Notes under the pieces: model-generated | What the model saw: the letters and a program-made list of their open reading frames with translations, nothing else | Database searches by the model: none | Told to the model about the DNA's origin: nothing | DNA from: Beroe ovata | Taxonomy: Eukaryota; Ctenophora; Nuda; Beroida; Beroidae | Length of the DNA: 49,585 bases | Direction of reading: 5' to 3' | Assembly (NCBI GenBank): GCA_946803715.1 | Contig: CAMPET010000045.1 | Span: 113,168 to 162,752 of the forward strand | In this document: positions 1 to 9,592 of the stretch, one piece after another | Numbering within the stretch: position 1 is the stretch's first letter | How the letters are laid out: each line of letters starts with the position of its first letter | Program-made: the position numbers and the translations under genes

Positions 1-98
1 CAGTGATGAGCACATTGTTAAAACCTATTGTTTTCAAGTTGCAAAATCACATGGAAATATGGTGATAGCGATGATGAGGGTTTAGTTGAGAGAATAGA

Positions 99-106
99 TA
101 TAAAAG
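99..106 (+). promoter_or_regulatory. TATA box upstream of the PolB gene
   Basis: TATAAAAG lies 34 bases upstream of the first ATG (140). The resulting leader would be very short, which fits a compact viral promoter. The same TATA-type spacing recurs in front of other genes of this element. Confidence 0.5.
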
Positions 107-139
107 GAGAAGATATGGATACTTCATTATACCATCAAC

Positions 140-3100
140 ATGACTACTCGATTATATCGTTTCCATTGCTCTCTTGCTGATGCGTTTCACTCCGCCAAGG
201 AGTGTGTCGTTGCTTTGGAAGACTTTTATCCGATTGATGTGTCAATGTGTGCACATGGCACAAATGGTGTGCGCTACCCTAGCAACACTATAACTATTCA
301 TAAGTTTGATGAGAGAGCTCTCAAAGCGGCTATTTTTTACCCCATATCGGTTGCAATGGAGGACTGGGCCATCGATGCCGCAGCCCAAGGGGATAACACA
401 GGAGTTGATACACGGGAGTGTGTCCTCACGATTAAGGAGCGTCGTCGTCCAGAGCGTTTTTGTCCCTCTTGTCGTAAGGGTATAAAGTTTAATTTCGCAA
501 GACATTTGGCATCTTGTTCTGGCAACAAGGCGTGTTGTGTTTGCCTTACTATCCCTATCGACCTTGCACATCATGCTATGGAGTGCACTGGGAACAAATT
601 TCCATGTCGAGTATGCAACAAAGTACTCCAGTCGAAGGAGGAGCGCCTTCATCATGAAGGTGAATGTCGGAGGGTGATAAACAATGCGACACATGATCGC
701 AAGATAACTCCCCATGTGCCTACTGAAGGGATACAAGCACTGGGAGCACGTTGTAGAAAGATCGTGATCGAACCCCCAACCATGACTGGCTCCGACTTTG
801 AGGGCGCATTGATCTACACAGAGGATCAGATCACCTCCATACTCGAACAGCTGAGGGGTGAGTAGTGATTCACATCGACTTGTACATCGATTACTCAATT
901 TTCTACTGATTGATCAACTATTATCTTATGCATCACCAATGTACCTCCAGGTCGTGGGATAAAGTTTAATCTTGAGGAAGACATCTCTTTTATCAAGCAG
1001 CTATCTGACGATTCTCTTCGAAAGAGTTTTGATACCCCCATGACAATCCTTCTACCAGCTGATGATGTGGAGGCCGCCTTCAGGTTCCACAAGGAAACCT
1101 TAGTGAAGGGGATAGAAAAGTTCCTGCGTAACGGGAGTGGATGGGGGGTTGAGAGGGTTCATCACATTGTTCTATCAATCTCGGAGTAAGTCAATTCTCA
1201 TGCATTTGATTGACCCGCCCCTGCCGCCCCTCCCTCTCTATAGACTAAAAAACCCCACTATCCTCCTCCCTCAGTTAGACTATAGCTGCTAGCTACTTAT
1301 ATTTTCAGATACCATCCTCTCGGAGGTAGCACATACCTCCCTCTTCCTGTGTGGATAGCCAAAAAACGCTCCCTGATAAACATCCAGAACACGGATGATA
1401 GCAAGTGCTTGCTTTGGTGTCTGGTGGCAGCAATCGAGAGACAGAGTGGGTTAATACGGAAAAACCCCACAAGAGTTGCTCCATACCAAAAGAGTCAAGT
1501 TAAACTTGACATGAGTGGCATCCAGTATCCCGTTACATTGAAACAGGTAATGCTCATCAATCGTTGATAATCTGAGAATTGAAGCTAATGCAAGATGCTA
1601 TTATAAATCATATGTGAAGGATAACAATTTTCATACTTCAGCTGAAGAAGGTGGAGGATCAGAATGACATTCGAATTAACGTATTTGGTTGGTCTGATGG
1701 GAGTGAGGATACTGGTGAAGCTGACTTGGAGAAATCCTGCTTTTACCCACTTCGTCTCTGTTCTGAACCGAATTCACCTGATGTAATCAACCTTCTCCTC
1801 ATCGGGAATGACAACACCTCTCACTACATTCTGATAGGCGACATGTCAGGGTTGCTGTCTTCCAGGAGCAAGCACTGTCGTATGACACACTACTGTATGC
1901 GGTAAGTATGATTATATATGACATGAAGTAATTATCTTAATACAGTACAATATTGACAGCCTAATCATAATATATCATCGTTTACAGCTGTATGAAGGGG
2001 TTCTACAAAGAGGTGGAGCTGCATCAACATGGGCTTGACTGCTCAAAGTTCAAGCCACAGCGTGTCAAGATGCCTGAGAAGAAGTTCATTGAGTTCTCAT
2101 CTTTCCGAAAGACTGTCAAGCATCCTCTCTATATTGGTTCGTACTCACTCATTAGGTTCTTACTCCTTGATCCAAAATCAATCGAATGAATCATTGAAAT
2201 TTACGTAAACTATAATTGCAGCAGCAGATTTCGAGTGCATTTTATCACCGGTAGAGGGGGAGGGAACTTCGACCACAAAACTCCTTTCACAACATATCGC
2301 ATGTGGTGTTGCTTTGAAAGTTACATCAGACTATGAGGGGTATAGTACCGGAGTGATGAGTTTCACCGGAGAAAACTGTGTCGAGGAATTTCTCGATGAA
2401 CTTGATCGAATTCATGAGAACTCTCGCACTATCCTGTTTTCAAATGTGCCCATGAAACCCATTGATGCAGAAACACGGCAACGATTCTTGAGCAATAAGA
2501 AATGCGTGATATGCTATAAACCTCTCGGAAAAGAGCGACATTTAGATCATGATCACTTCACTGGAGAGGCTATCGGTTTTGCACATCCAAAGTGTAATAT
2601 GGAGCGTCAGACATCAAAGTCAATACCTATATTTTTCCACAATCTGAGAGGGTATGACTCCCATCTACTCATTGAGGCTCTATCACGAAGAAATGGTAAG
2701 GGGGTGCGAATCATACCAAAATCAATAGAAAATTATGCCGCCATCATAACGGATAAATTCAGATTTATTGATAGCTTTGCACACCTACCATCATCCATTG
2801 CTACACTAACTGATAATCTCAAGTCATCTGGTACTGAGGCGTTTGAGCCATTAAAAGAGTTCCTAAAATCAGAGTATGATGATGATCCCGAGAAAGAGAG
2901 ACTCCTCCTCCGAAAGGGGGTATATCCTTACACATATTTCAGCTCCTGGGAAACATTCAGTGAGTGTTCGCTTCCTAACATAGAACACTTTTTTAATGAC
3001 TTGGCTGGGGAGGAATGCTCTCAGGGGGACTATAATCATGCAAGGAAGGTGTGGGAAGTGTTCAACATGAATACGCTACAGGACTATCATGATCTTTATC

Positions 3101-4677
3101 TGAAGAGTGATGTACTCCTTCTCACGTGCATCATCAGACAATATCGGGAGGAATGCTATGAAGCATATGGATTGGACCCCACCCACTACTTCACATCGCC
3201 TTCACTGACGTGGGATGCCGGGTTGAAGTTTTGTAAGGTGAAGCTGGAGTTGTTACAGGAAGAAGAAATGTACATGTTCATGGAGCAATCGATCAGGGGT
3301 GGTATTTCTACCATCACACATCGTCATGCAAGAGCAAACAACAAGTTTCTCCCAGACTTTGATGATACGAAACCCTCTTCTTTCCTGATGTACGTTGATG
3401 CCAACAATCTGTATGGATGGGCAATGCGACAGAAACTCCCCATAGGTGAATTTAAGTGGGTGAGTCACTTCACAATAAATGATATCATGCTACATGACGT
3501 AAATAGTGATGTAGGTTATTTCGTAGAATGTGATCTTAGAATACCAAATGACTATCATGATAGGTTAAGTGATTTTCCACCTTGTCCCGAGAGTTTGGTA
3601 ATAAGAGAGGAGCTAGTTTCTGATGTTACCAAAGAGGCTCGACTTGCACGTGGTGTAACAAGGCAGCCTGAACAGCAGAAACTAGCGCCTAATTTGTTAC
3701 CGAAAACTCGCTATAAGGTGCATATTGGTAATTTACAAAAGTATCTTTCATTAGGTGTGGAGGTTATTAAGATTCACCGTGTTTTGAGATTCAAACAGAG
3801 CAATTGGTTAGCACCATACATCGATTTCAATACAAGTAAGAGACAGCAGTCTACATCCGATTTTGGTAAAACATTTTATAAGTTAATGATTAACTCATAT
3901 TTTGGTAAAACTATGGAGTCTGTGAGGAAAAGGAGGAATATTGTGTTGATAAATAATGATAGTCAGCATAAATTTCAGACTAGCAAGCCTTCATTCAGAC
4001 GTTTTAAGATATTTAATGAAAGTTTAGTAGCAGCTGAATTATATAAACCGTGTATAGAATTGGATCGTCCAATTTATGTTGGTGCCGCTATTTTGGATAT
4101 TTCAAAACTTCTAATGTACAATTTTTGGTATGATAGACTAAAGACACAGTTTCCCAATATTAGATTATGCTTTACTGATACCGATTCGTTGCTATTTTGG
4201 GCTGAAACCAAGAATATTTTCCAGGATATGTATAGAATGAGGGAATTATTTGATACTAGTAATTACGGGGAGTTTAAAACTGAATCGTTTAAGCATGATT
4301 ATAGGTATTATCTATATTCTAATGAGAGAAAGGCAGTTCCAGGGTTATTTAAGGATGAATGCAAGGGGAAAATTATTAGAGAATTTATTGGTTTACGTAG
4401 CAAAATGTATAGTGTTGATGTTTATGAAGATAATAGAAAAATGGCAACTGCAGGAGTAAAGGGTGTGGTTGCTAAACGTAAGCTGTTGCATGATAATTTC
4501 AAAAGTGTACTTTTAGGAGGAGATGAAGTTTCTGTTAAACAAAAGACTATAAGATCTGTTAATCACAAACTTTTTACTATTGAACAGAAGAGGATTGCAC
4601 TTTCAGCAATAGATGATAAGCGTTTCATATTGGAGGATAAGATAACCACTAGAGCTCTAGGTCACTATCTCAATTAA
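140..4677 (+). CDS. Protein-primed-type family B DNA polymerase of a Polinton/Maverick (adintovirus-like) element, six exons
   Basis: Replicates the linear DNA element; probably protein-primed by family analogy. Exons inferred: 140-857, 951-1185, 1309-1546, 1642-1901, 1988-2136, 2222-4677. All five introns (85-123 bases) are GT-AG and the phases match, giving about 1351 residues with no stop. Exon 1 encodes three C2HC zinc modules (Cys108/Cys111/His122/Cys126, about 132-149, 156-176). Exons 2-5 encode the N-terminal region typical of these polymerases. Exon 6 has Exo I (ADFEC, about 535), an endonuclease VII-like Cys/His insert (CVIC...HLDHDH, about 628-645), Exo II (HNLRGYDSHLL, about 674), Exo III (YLKSDVLLL, about 826), Pol A (DANNLYGWAM, about 926), Pol B (KLMINSYFG, about 1087) and Pol C (TDTDS, about 1187). 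All catalytic acids are present. Further 5' exons outside the window are possible. The family is near certain; exact splice sites are inferred. Confidence 0.9.
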
Positions 4678-4809
4678 TTCGTATTTTGCGGTGTATTTGA
4701 TTTTATTTCATCATTGACATTTGATTGTAATATTTTGATTTGTATAATGTAATGTTCACAAATGAAACACTGTTGTCAATAATGCAATAATATCTACATA
4801 CAATAATGA
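4678..4809. other. Convergent 3' spacer between PolB and the next minus-strand gene
   Basis: AT-rich 132-base spacer between two gene ends that face each other. It holds AATAAT-like runs that could serve as weak polyadenylation signals on either strand; nothing else was recognised. Confidence 0.4.
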
Positions 4810-5298
4810 TTAAACCAAGTTGTCAATATAGAATTGTCTCATGTGCCAAAGTTTGGATAAGGAGCAATATCTTGGATTATGAACCACACCACATGGTGCT
4901 TGTGCTAAGTTTTTTGGGAACTGGTGGTAGGAAATTTGCTGCATATCCAACACATCTGATCCTGGTAGTATCCTGGTGACGAACTTATATGCCACATGTC
5001 CTGCAACATAAGTTGTGTAGTTGCATAGGGACTGAATAATGCCAATATGCGTGTAATACTCAAGTGAGCCCACTGCATTATCGTTGATCCTTAGCCCTCC
5101 TAGGATGTTATGGTGATAGTATTCTGTTCTTCGATCGGCACTGGTGAGGTTGAGATCGATGGGTCTCTTGAAAAGATAATGTCGGGAGCTCTCTTCATCC
5201 ACCAAAAAGAGAGAGAGTTCTTTGAGCACAAATCCTGATGCCAGGTTGATACCATCCAAGGATAGTATTGCAATCTTTTGAGAAGCGTTTGTAGCCAT
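4810..5298 (-). CDS. Polinton accessory protein, possibly an inactive RNase H/DnaQ-fold protein
   Basis: 162 residues, single ORF, with ATG at 5298 and a TATA box 53-59 bases upstream. The N-terminus (KIAILSLDGINLASGFVLK) has the look of a first exonuclease strand, followed by a second strand ending in YLFKRP. The C-terminal part has NYTTYVAGHVAYKFV and a Cys/His-rich tail (APCGVVHNPRYCSLSKLW). I associate this pattern with a widespread small family near Polintons and other animal DNA viruses. However, a full DEDD acidic set is not visible, so catalytic activity is doubtful. It is the first gene of a minus-strand run (4810-7581) that faces PolB. The fold assignment is inference; the gene itself is well supported by length, TATA and context. 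Confidence 0.6.
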   Translation of the reverse strand: MATNASQKIAILSLDGINLASGFVLKELSLFLVDEESSRHYLFKRPIDLNLTSADRRTEYYHHNILGGLRINDNAVGSLEYYTHIGIIQSLCNYTTYVAGHVAYKFVTRILPGSDVLDMQQISYHQFPKNLAQAPCGVVHNPRYCSLSKLWHMRQFYIDNLV

Positions 5299-5350
5299 GT
5301 TTCTAACAGATGCAAACTGGTGGGAAATGATGAAATCAAATGCGAGGGTG

Positions 5351-5357
5351 CTTTATA
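5351..5357 (-). promoter_or_regulatory. TATA box of the 4810-5298 gene
   Basis: TATAAAG on the minus strand, centred about 56 bases upstream of the ATG at 5298. Confidence 0.45.
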
Positions 5358-5431
5358 GTAGGGGGGAAACTTCAAAACCTAATGTATGGACAATTATAGG
5401 TGTAACAATTTTTTTTTAATTAAATTTGAAA

Positions 5432-5941
5432 TTACTGCATTGCATGTGTCGAATCTTGAGGCAGAGCCATTGATGCAATCAACAACTCTTCAAGTGTATT
5501 CTTTGTTTTGCGTCGTCCCTTTGTTGTCTCTGTTTTCCTTTGTGCAACTTTACGTTTTTCCACTCTGAATGCTTGGTTTATGTAAGAGTCATTAAACTCG
5601 TTGAGGTACCGCCCATAATACAATGCATCTGGAGTAATTGTTAAGAGGAATTGGCGTGCACATTCTGTGTAACATGCCTCATCTTTCACAATATCATCTG
5701 AATGCGGCAATTTGTCCTGGAAATGGTCATATAATTGCTTTAACTTAGGCAACAGAGCTCCACGAATTTCTTCAAAATGATTTCGCTCTTTTTCCAACAA
5801 GGAAAGTTGCTCATGGAGATGGAGTAAGGGAGAGTTCATTTTATCACCACATGCTGGACATCTTGCCTTCGCCATGTCGACAACTTGACGTACAATTGTT
5901 TCGGATAGAAAAGCAATCCAGTTATCATGGAAGTAAAACAT
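5432..5941 (-). CDS. Polinton accessory protein with a CxxC motif and coiled coil
   Basis: I choose ATG at 5941 (170 residues). The frame stays open upstream to a GTG at 5974, but a TATA-like TTTAAATAG lies at about 5977-5985, so transcription should begin downstream of it. The N-terminal part has ARCPACGDK, a lone CxxC that could be half a zinc site. It is followed by a charged helix (LHEQLSLLEKERNHFEEIR) and a Lys/Arg-rich stretch (KRKVAQRKTETTKGRRKTK), which suggests a nuclear or nucleic-acid-associated protein. No family was recognised. It lies in the minus-strand accessory run between the 162-residue protein and the membrane protein. Confidence 0.6.
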   Translation of the reverse strand: MFYFHDNWIAFLSETIVRQVVDMAKARCPACGDKMNSPLLHLHEQLSLLEKERNHFEEIRGALLPKLKQLYDHFQDKLPHSDDIVKDEACYTECARQFLLTITPDALYYGRYLNEFNDSYINQAFRVEKRKVAQRKTETTKGRRKTKNTLEELLIASMALPQDSTHAMQ

Positions 5942-5979
5942 TGTGAAAAATATGGCAAGTCTGGTTGCATACACTCTAT

Positions 5980-6465
5980 TTAAACCCTGCTCTCACGTGT
6001 GAGCTCCTGCGTGTCTATATTTCTGAGAAATAATATCATATCAGGGAGCTTTAGAAACAGAGCAAGTACAAGAAGCATTACAGCAATTATTTCATATGAA
6101 ACTTGGGAAATCATTGTTTGCAGAGGGGCTTCATGAGGTAGTAGCACCGGATCAATGAACAGATAGCTGTCATAGTACAAAGTATTGTTCATCTCACCGT
6201 AGGAACGCGTGATATTCATTTCTTCATCATCAATAAAATGAGGCCATTCAAATTTGAACACCTGATTTACTTGTTCAATTGTGTACTGTCTGAAGTATCC
6301 ATCCCCATTGAGAACCAGATAAATAGTGCTATTTTCTCTGAATAAATGCGCATTCTCTAACCCCCTATTGAGGATGAAGTAGTCTTGGTTGACTTTTGAA
6401 CTGGATTCATAGTAAATTGCAAAATTGATGTGCGCCACAATCGTGAACAGAAATGATATATCCAT
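5980..6465 (-). CDS. Putative type I membrane glycoprotein of the Polinton element
   Basis: 161 residues from ATG at 6465, with a TATA box (TATAAATAG) about 30 bases upstream. Residues 1-17 (MDISFLFTIVAHINFAI) form a likely signal peptide. The ectodomain carries three N-glycosylation sequons (Asn45, Asn84, Asn93). Residues about 124-147 form a hydrophobic segment (IIAVMLLVLALFLKL), followed by a short charged tail. No cysteine-rich or fusion motif is visible and I recognise no family. Membrane topology is inferred from composition. A surface or intracellular-membrane role (entry, egress or host modulation) would be possible, but nothing in the sequence selects among these. Confidence 0.65.
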   Translation of the reverse strand: MDISFLFTIVAHINFAIYYESSSKVNQDYFILNRGLENAHLFRENSTIYLVLNGDGYFRQYTIEQVNQVFKFEWPHFIDDEEMNITRSYGEMNNTLYYDSYLFIDPVLLPHEAPLQTMISQVSYEIIAVMLLVLALFLKLPDMILFLRNIDTQELTRESRV

Positions 6466-6493
6466 TTTTTCTCTTGCTATCTTCTATAAGATT

Positions 6494-6502
6494 CTATTTA
6501 TA
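6494..6502 (-). promoter_or_regulatory. TATA box of the membrane-protein gene
   Basis: TATAAATAG on the minus strand, 29-37 bases upstream of the ATG at 6465. It overlaps the 3' end of the upstream coiled-coil ORF, showing how tightly the genes are packed. Confidence 0.55.
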
Positions 6503-7087
6503 GTCCTCGCCATATCGGGTATACATTCGAGTGATGAGTGTGAGAGAATCATTGATCACATCAAAAAGGTTGAACAATAGATTCTTATTGCCTTTCAGAT
6601 AAGAACGAACTTGAGTTACCGTTGCATTCTCTAGTCGTTTGACCATATCCCGCTCTGCATCAGACAAAGCAACACGTTGTGGGGCTGTAATAGGAATAAT
6701 TCCATATGCTAACCCGATGAATATCTTCTGTAGAGCTGCAATATGCTTATCACTCTTGATAACCTCGTATATCCTCCCATCATTGATGAGACTTCTTATT
6801 TCATTAAACTCTGCAATTGTCACACTATTGATGACTGCATTTGTCAAGCTTGTCAACTCAATATCCCCCTCAAATTCACGCATTTCCTCTAGTTGTTTCG
6901 AAAGCAAGGCAATCTTCGACTCGTACTCTAACTGCTGCTGGTTCAATTTGCCATTACATGACTTGTAGTATCTCTTATATTTAGCCACTTCTAGTTTCAG
7001 TTTATCAATCAATGTCTGGTTCGATTGATCACGTTCAGATAATCTCTGATGCTTTGATTTACTAACCTCAGCATCAGACTCTTGCAT
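6494..7087 (-). CDS. Coiled-coil protein, probably the C-terminal part of a frameshifted zinc-finger protein
   Basis: 197 residues from ATG at 7087. Residues about 10-75 are strongly helical and charged (coiled coil), followed by a compact helical domain containing LSDAERDMVKRLENATV. Upstream of the ATG the same frame stays open for about 30 codons and encodes an acidic stretch (DSEEDDENGRG) that looks like real coding sequence. It ends at a TAA near a poly-A run at about 7166-7173. The overlapping ORF 7009-7581 loses protein-like character over the same interval. I therefore read the two as parts of one gene separated by a frameshift; two separate overlapping genes remain possible. Family not recognised. 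Confidence 0.55.
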   Translation of the reverse strand: MQESDAEVSKSKHQRLSERDQSNQTLIDKLKLEVAKYKRYYKSCNGKLNQQQLEYESKIALLSKQLEEMREFEGDIELTSLTNAVINSVTIAEFNEIRSLINDGRIYEVIKSDKHIAALQKIFIGLAYGIIPITAPQRVALSDAERDMVKRLENATVTQVRSYLKGNKNLLFNLFDVINDSLTLITRMYTRYGEDYK

Positions 7088-7581
7088 TCTTTTTGTTCCA
7101 CGCCCATTTTCATCATCTTCTTCTGAATCACGCCAGGGTTTAAAAAACTTTCTCTTTGTTTTCTTTCTTTTTTAACCCGTCTTCTTCGAAGAGGAATGGT
7201 GATATTTGTTGGCTCATCCTCATCTGTTGATATTACCTGACGTTGCTTCTTGAATGGTGCTTCAGCTATTGATTCCCCATCTTCCACTTCAATAAATGAT
7301 CGCTTCTTACCACCCCTATTATCAACCAAGTTGTTGCTGGTAGTTCCTGCCCCTTCCTCATCATCGGATTCATCGCTACTAGAGTACGTTTTTCGAAACT
7401 TCTTACCACCCTTAAGCAGTCCATCACCATGAAATTTCCGTTTCTTCGATGTATAAGCAGTGTCACTAGTGTACCCTGTAGCAATCCCTAATGTGGGCCC
7501 ATGCTTTTTCACCTTATGTTGGTATAGCCTAAAATTAGTATCAAATGATTCAGAGCACTGATCGCATGTGAGATTATTCAT
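7009..7581 (-). CDS. C2H2 zinc-finger protein with a basic, acidic-patched tail (N-terminal part of a possible split gene)
   Basis: 190 residues from ATG at 7581. Residues 1-26 form a C2H2 finger (Cys6, Cys9, His22, His27 by eye). The rest is disordered and nuclear-looking, with KKRKFHG and LRRRRVKKERK basic clusters and acidic serine patches (SSSDESDDEEG). The last 30-40 codons overlap the ORF 6494-7087 in another frame and look less natural than that frame. The gene starts 62 bases from the divergent integrase gene, sharing a promoter region with a TTATAA on this side. Likely a nuclear regulatory protein of the element; no specific family is claimed. Confidence 0.55.
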   Translation of the reverse strand: MNNLTCDQCSESFDTNFRLYQHKVKKHGPTLGIATGYTSDTAYTSKKRKFHGDGLLKGGKKFRKTYSSSDESDDEEGAGTTSNNLVDNRGGKKRSFIEVEDGESIAEAPFKKQRQVISTDEDEPTNITIPLRRRRVKKERKQRESFLNPGVIQKKMMKMGVEQKECKSLMLRLVNQSIRDYLNVINRTRH

Positions 7582-7643
7582 TATGAGTTTATGATTTCGT
7601 TATAAGAGGCTATAAATAGGTCGCTTGTTTTGCAAAGAATGTT
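7582..7643. promoter_or_regulatory. Divergent promoter between the zinc-finger and integrase genes
   Basis: 62-base intergenic segment with TATAAATAG at 7611-7619 facing the integrase start (7644) and the palindromic TTATAA at 7600-7605 facing the minus-strand gene (7581). Confidence 0.5.
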
Positions 7644-8673
7644 ATGGATCTCAAATCATACTATAATGACCCCAAATTTCATGGCTCATTTTCAGGAAAG
7701 AAAACATTCCAATCTGCTCTCAGAAGGAACAATGTAACAGTTAAGAAGAGGGATGTGGAATCATACTTGAAATCTGATGACGCCTACACAACGATATCGA
7801 AGGGTATATACAAAGGGAATCGGATACCTCTACCAAATAGATTTATGTGATATGAGTGCACTAGTTAAGGCTAATGCTGGTTACAATTGTATCATCAATG
7901 TGATTGATACTTTCTCCAAGAAACTGTGGTCTTTCAAGACCAAAGATAAAAAAGGACTTACTATAACTAATACATTGAAGCCCTTGCTTTCTTCTAATAC
8001 CCCAATCAAACTCGAAACTGATGATGGAAAGGAATTCAAAAATATTCATTTTCGAAGATTGCTTAATCAATTGAGGATCAAAACCTACACCATATCATCA
8101 GATCGTAAATGTGCTCTAGTTGAAAGAGTTAATCGAACCTTGAAGACGAGAATGTATCGGGCATTTACTGCTCGTGGTTCTCATCGATGGTATGATATAC
8201 TTGATGATTGAGTTGAGGGTTATAACAATTCCTATCATAGTTCGATTAAATGCACCCCAAATGAGGTTAATCATTCAAATGAGTCAGTTATAAGGGATCG
8301 TCTCTTCCCACCTGAAGCGTCACCAGCCCCAGCAAAGCTAAAAGTAGGAGATAGTGTGCGAATAACACGTAAAAAGAGCATTTTCCAGAAGGGTTATGAG
8401 CACACGTGGAGTTATGAAATATTCTATGTTTCAAAATTGAAAAATACTAATCCAATAACGTATGAAATCAAGGATTATAATGATGAAGCTATAAAAGGAT
8501 CATTTTATGAGGCTGAACTCCAACTTGTGGATAAGAGCTCTAACATTTATCCAATCGAACAAGTAGTGAAACAGCGAAAAGTTAAGGGTGCTACCCAATA
8601 TTTTGTCAAGTACAAGGGATATCCAGACGCCTTTAACGAGTGGGTTAACCAGTCTGATCTGTTTGATCTATAA
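7644..8673 (+). pseudogene. Retroviral-type integrase with chromodomain-like C-terminus, broken by a frameshift and a nonsense codon
   Basis: Polinton-type DDE integrase, which would insert the element into host DNA. The N-terminal part (7644 to about 7830) resembles the family leader (FHGSFSGKKTFQSALRRN). The catalytic part continues in the +1 frame from about 7777, with the DDE residues in QIDLCDM, ETDDGKEF and ALVERVNRTLK. The same frame is then cut by TGA at 8209-8211 and resumes (YNNSYHSSIKCTP) to a TAA at 8671-8673. The last about 50 residues (VKYKGYPDAFNEWVNQSDL) match a chromodomain. Two lesions thus inactivate an otherwise full-length gene, with the triad itself preserved. The stop overlaps the ATPase start as TAATG. 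Confidence 0.85.
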
Positions 8674-9272
8674 TGCCTGTAAAATTTCTTGCAAATCATA
8701 ATGCGATAATATTCGGTCAAACAGGGTGTGGTAAAACGCAACTCATCTTGAAAATTATCAAAAAGAGGATGATTCATCCATTTCCTGAAAAAATCTTCTA
8801 CATGTATTCTGTGCATCAAGAATTTATGGACAAACATCCTGAAATAACCTTTATCAAAGGCTTACAGTTTGACGAGGTTGATACTTCAAAACCCTCAATG
8901 TTGGTGATAGATGATCTGTTACTAGGGATAAATAAGGAGATTGCAGAGGCCTTCATCATGGGGAGTCACCATAAGAAAATAAGCCTTTGGTTCATTACCC
9001 AAAACCTATTTCCCAATTGCAACACTTTCAGACTCATGTCTGCTAACTGTCACTACATGATTCTATTCAATAATCAGCGGAATTTCCGTCAAGTTCATAC
9101 ACTAGCAAGACAAATTTTTGTCGGAAAAGACCTTCTAAGAATACTCCATGCATATAAGCATGCTGGTAAAGCAGTTCGAGGATTCATTCTACTAACATTC
9201 ACTCCTCTGGTACCAAGAGAGCTGACAGTGATCACAGATTTCTGGAAGACATGTCCATCGGTATATCTATGA
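8673..9272 (+). CDS. FtsK/HerA-type (A32-like) genome-packaging ATPase
   Basis: 199 residues. Drives packaging of the element's DNA into capsids, by family analogy. Walker A is GQTGCGKT (residues 15-22) and Walker B is MLVIDD (76-81); a sensor-like SLWFITQN follows, with Gln in the expected position. Length and order match the short Polinton/adintovirus ATPases. The ATG overlaps the integrase stop (TAATG), so translation or transcription is probably coupled. The next small ORF begins inside its 3' end. No damage is visible. Confidence 0.88.
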   Translation: MPVKFLANHNAIIFGQTGCGKTQLILKIIKKRMIHPFPEKIFYMYSVHQEFMDKHPEITFIKGLQFDEVDTSKPSMLVIDDLLLGINKEIAEAFIMGSHHKKISLWFITQNLFPNCNTFRLMSANCHYMILFNNQRNFRQVHTLARQIFVGKDLLRILHAYKHAGKAVRGFILLTFTPLVPRELTVITDFWKTCPSVYL

Positions 9273-9592
9273 AAAATTTACAAAAGATCCAAAAGCATTC
9301 ATACATTCTTGAAAGAATTGCAAGAGCTTCGACTCGTGATCGAAAGAAAATGTTATTGAATGCACCAAATGAGCTTTTTTCAGTGTTTAAATCCATTTGC
9401 AAATTGTTGACCAGTGGAAGACTGAAGGAGGTTAAATTAAGCAAGCATGGAAAATTAGCCAGTGCTATTGGCAAGTCCAAGGTTAAGTCTATAAAAGCCA
9501 TGGTTAAGCAGAGAGGAGGCGCCATTGGTTCAATCATAGCTGCAGCAATACCCCTGCTCACTCCACTGTTCTCTAAACTGTTCAAAAAGTGA
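9269..9592 (+). CDS. Small basic Polinton protein with a C-terminal hydrophobic segment
   Basis: About 107 residues if ATG at 9269 (MKNLQKIQKH) is used; an in-frame ATG at 9251 would add six residues and overlap the ATPase. The body is basic and helical (LERIARASTRDRKKMLLNAP) and the end is RGGAIGSIIAAAIPLLTPLF, a Gly-Gly followed by a hydrophobic/amphipathic segment and a Lys tail. I recognise this layout from small proteins that sit beside the ATPase in many Polintons. A capsid-associated or membrane-active role is plausible but inferred. Its TGA overlaps the next ATG. Confidence 0.65.
   Translation: MKNLQKIQKHSYILERIARASTRDRKKMLLNAPNELFSVFKSICKLLTSGRLKEVKLSKHGKLASAIGKSKVKSIKAMVKQRGGAIGSIIAAAIPLLTPLFSKLFKK

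Noticed and set aside
1-139. Left terminal inverted repeat of the Polinton
   Set aside because: No inverted match to the region right of 14.58 kb could be seen; the left end probably lies outside the window.
242-898. 218-codon minus-strand ORF opposite PolB exon 1
   Set aside because: It is the antisense of a zinc-finger exon whose plus-strand frame has clear motifs.
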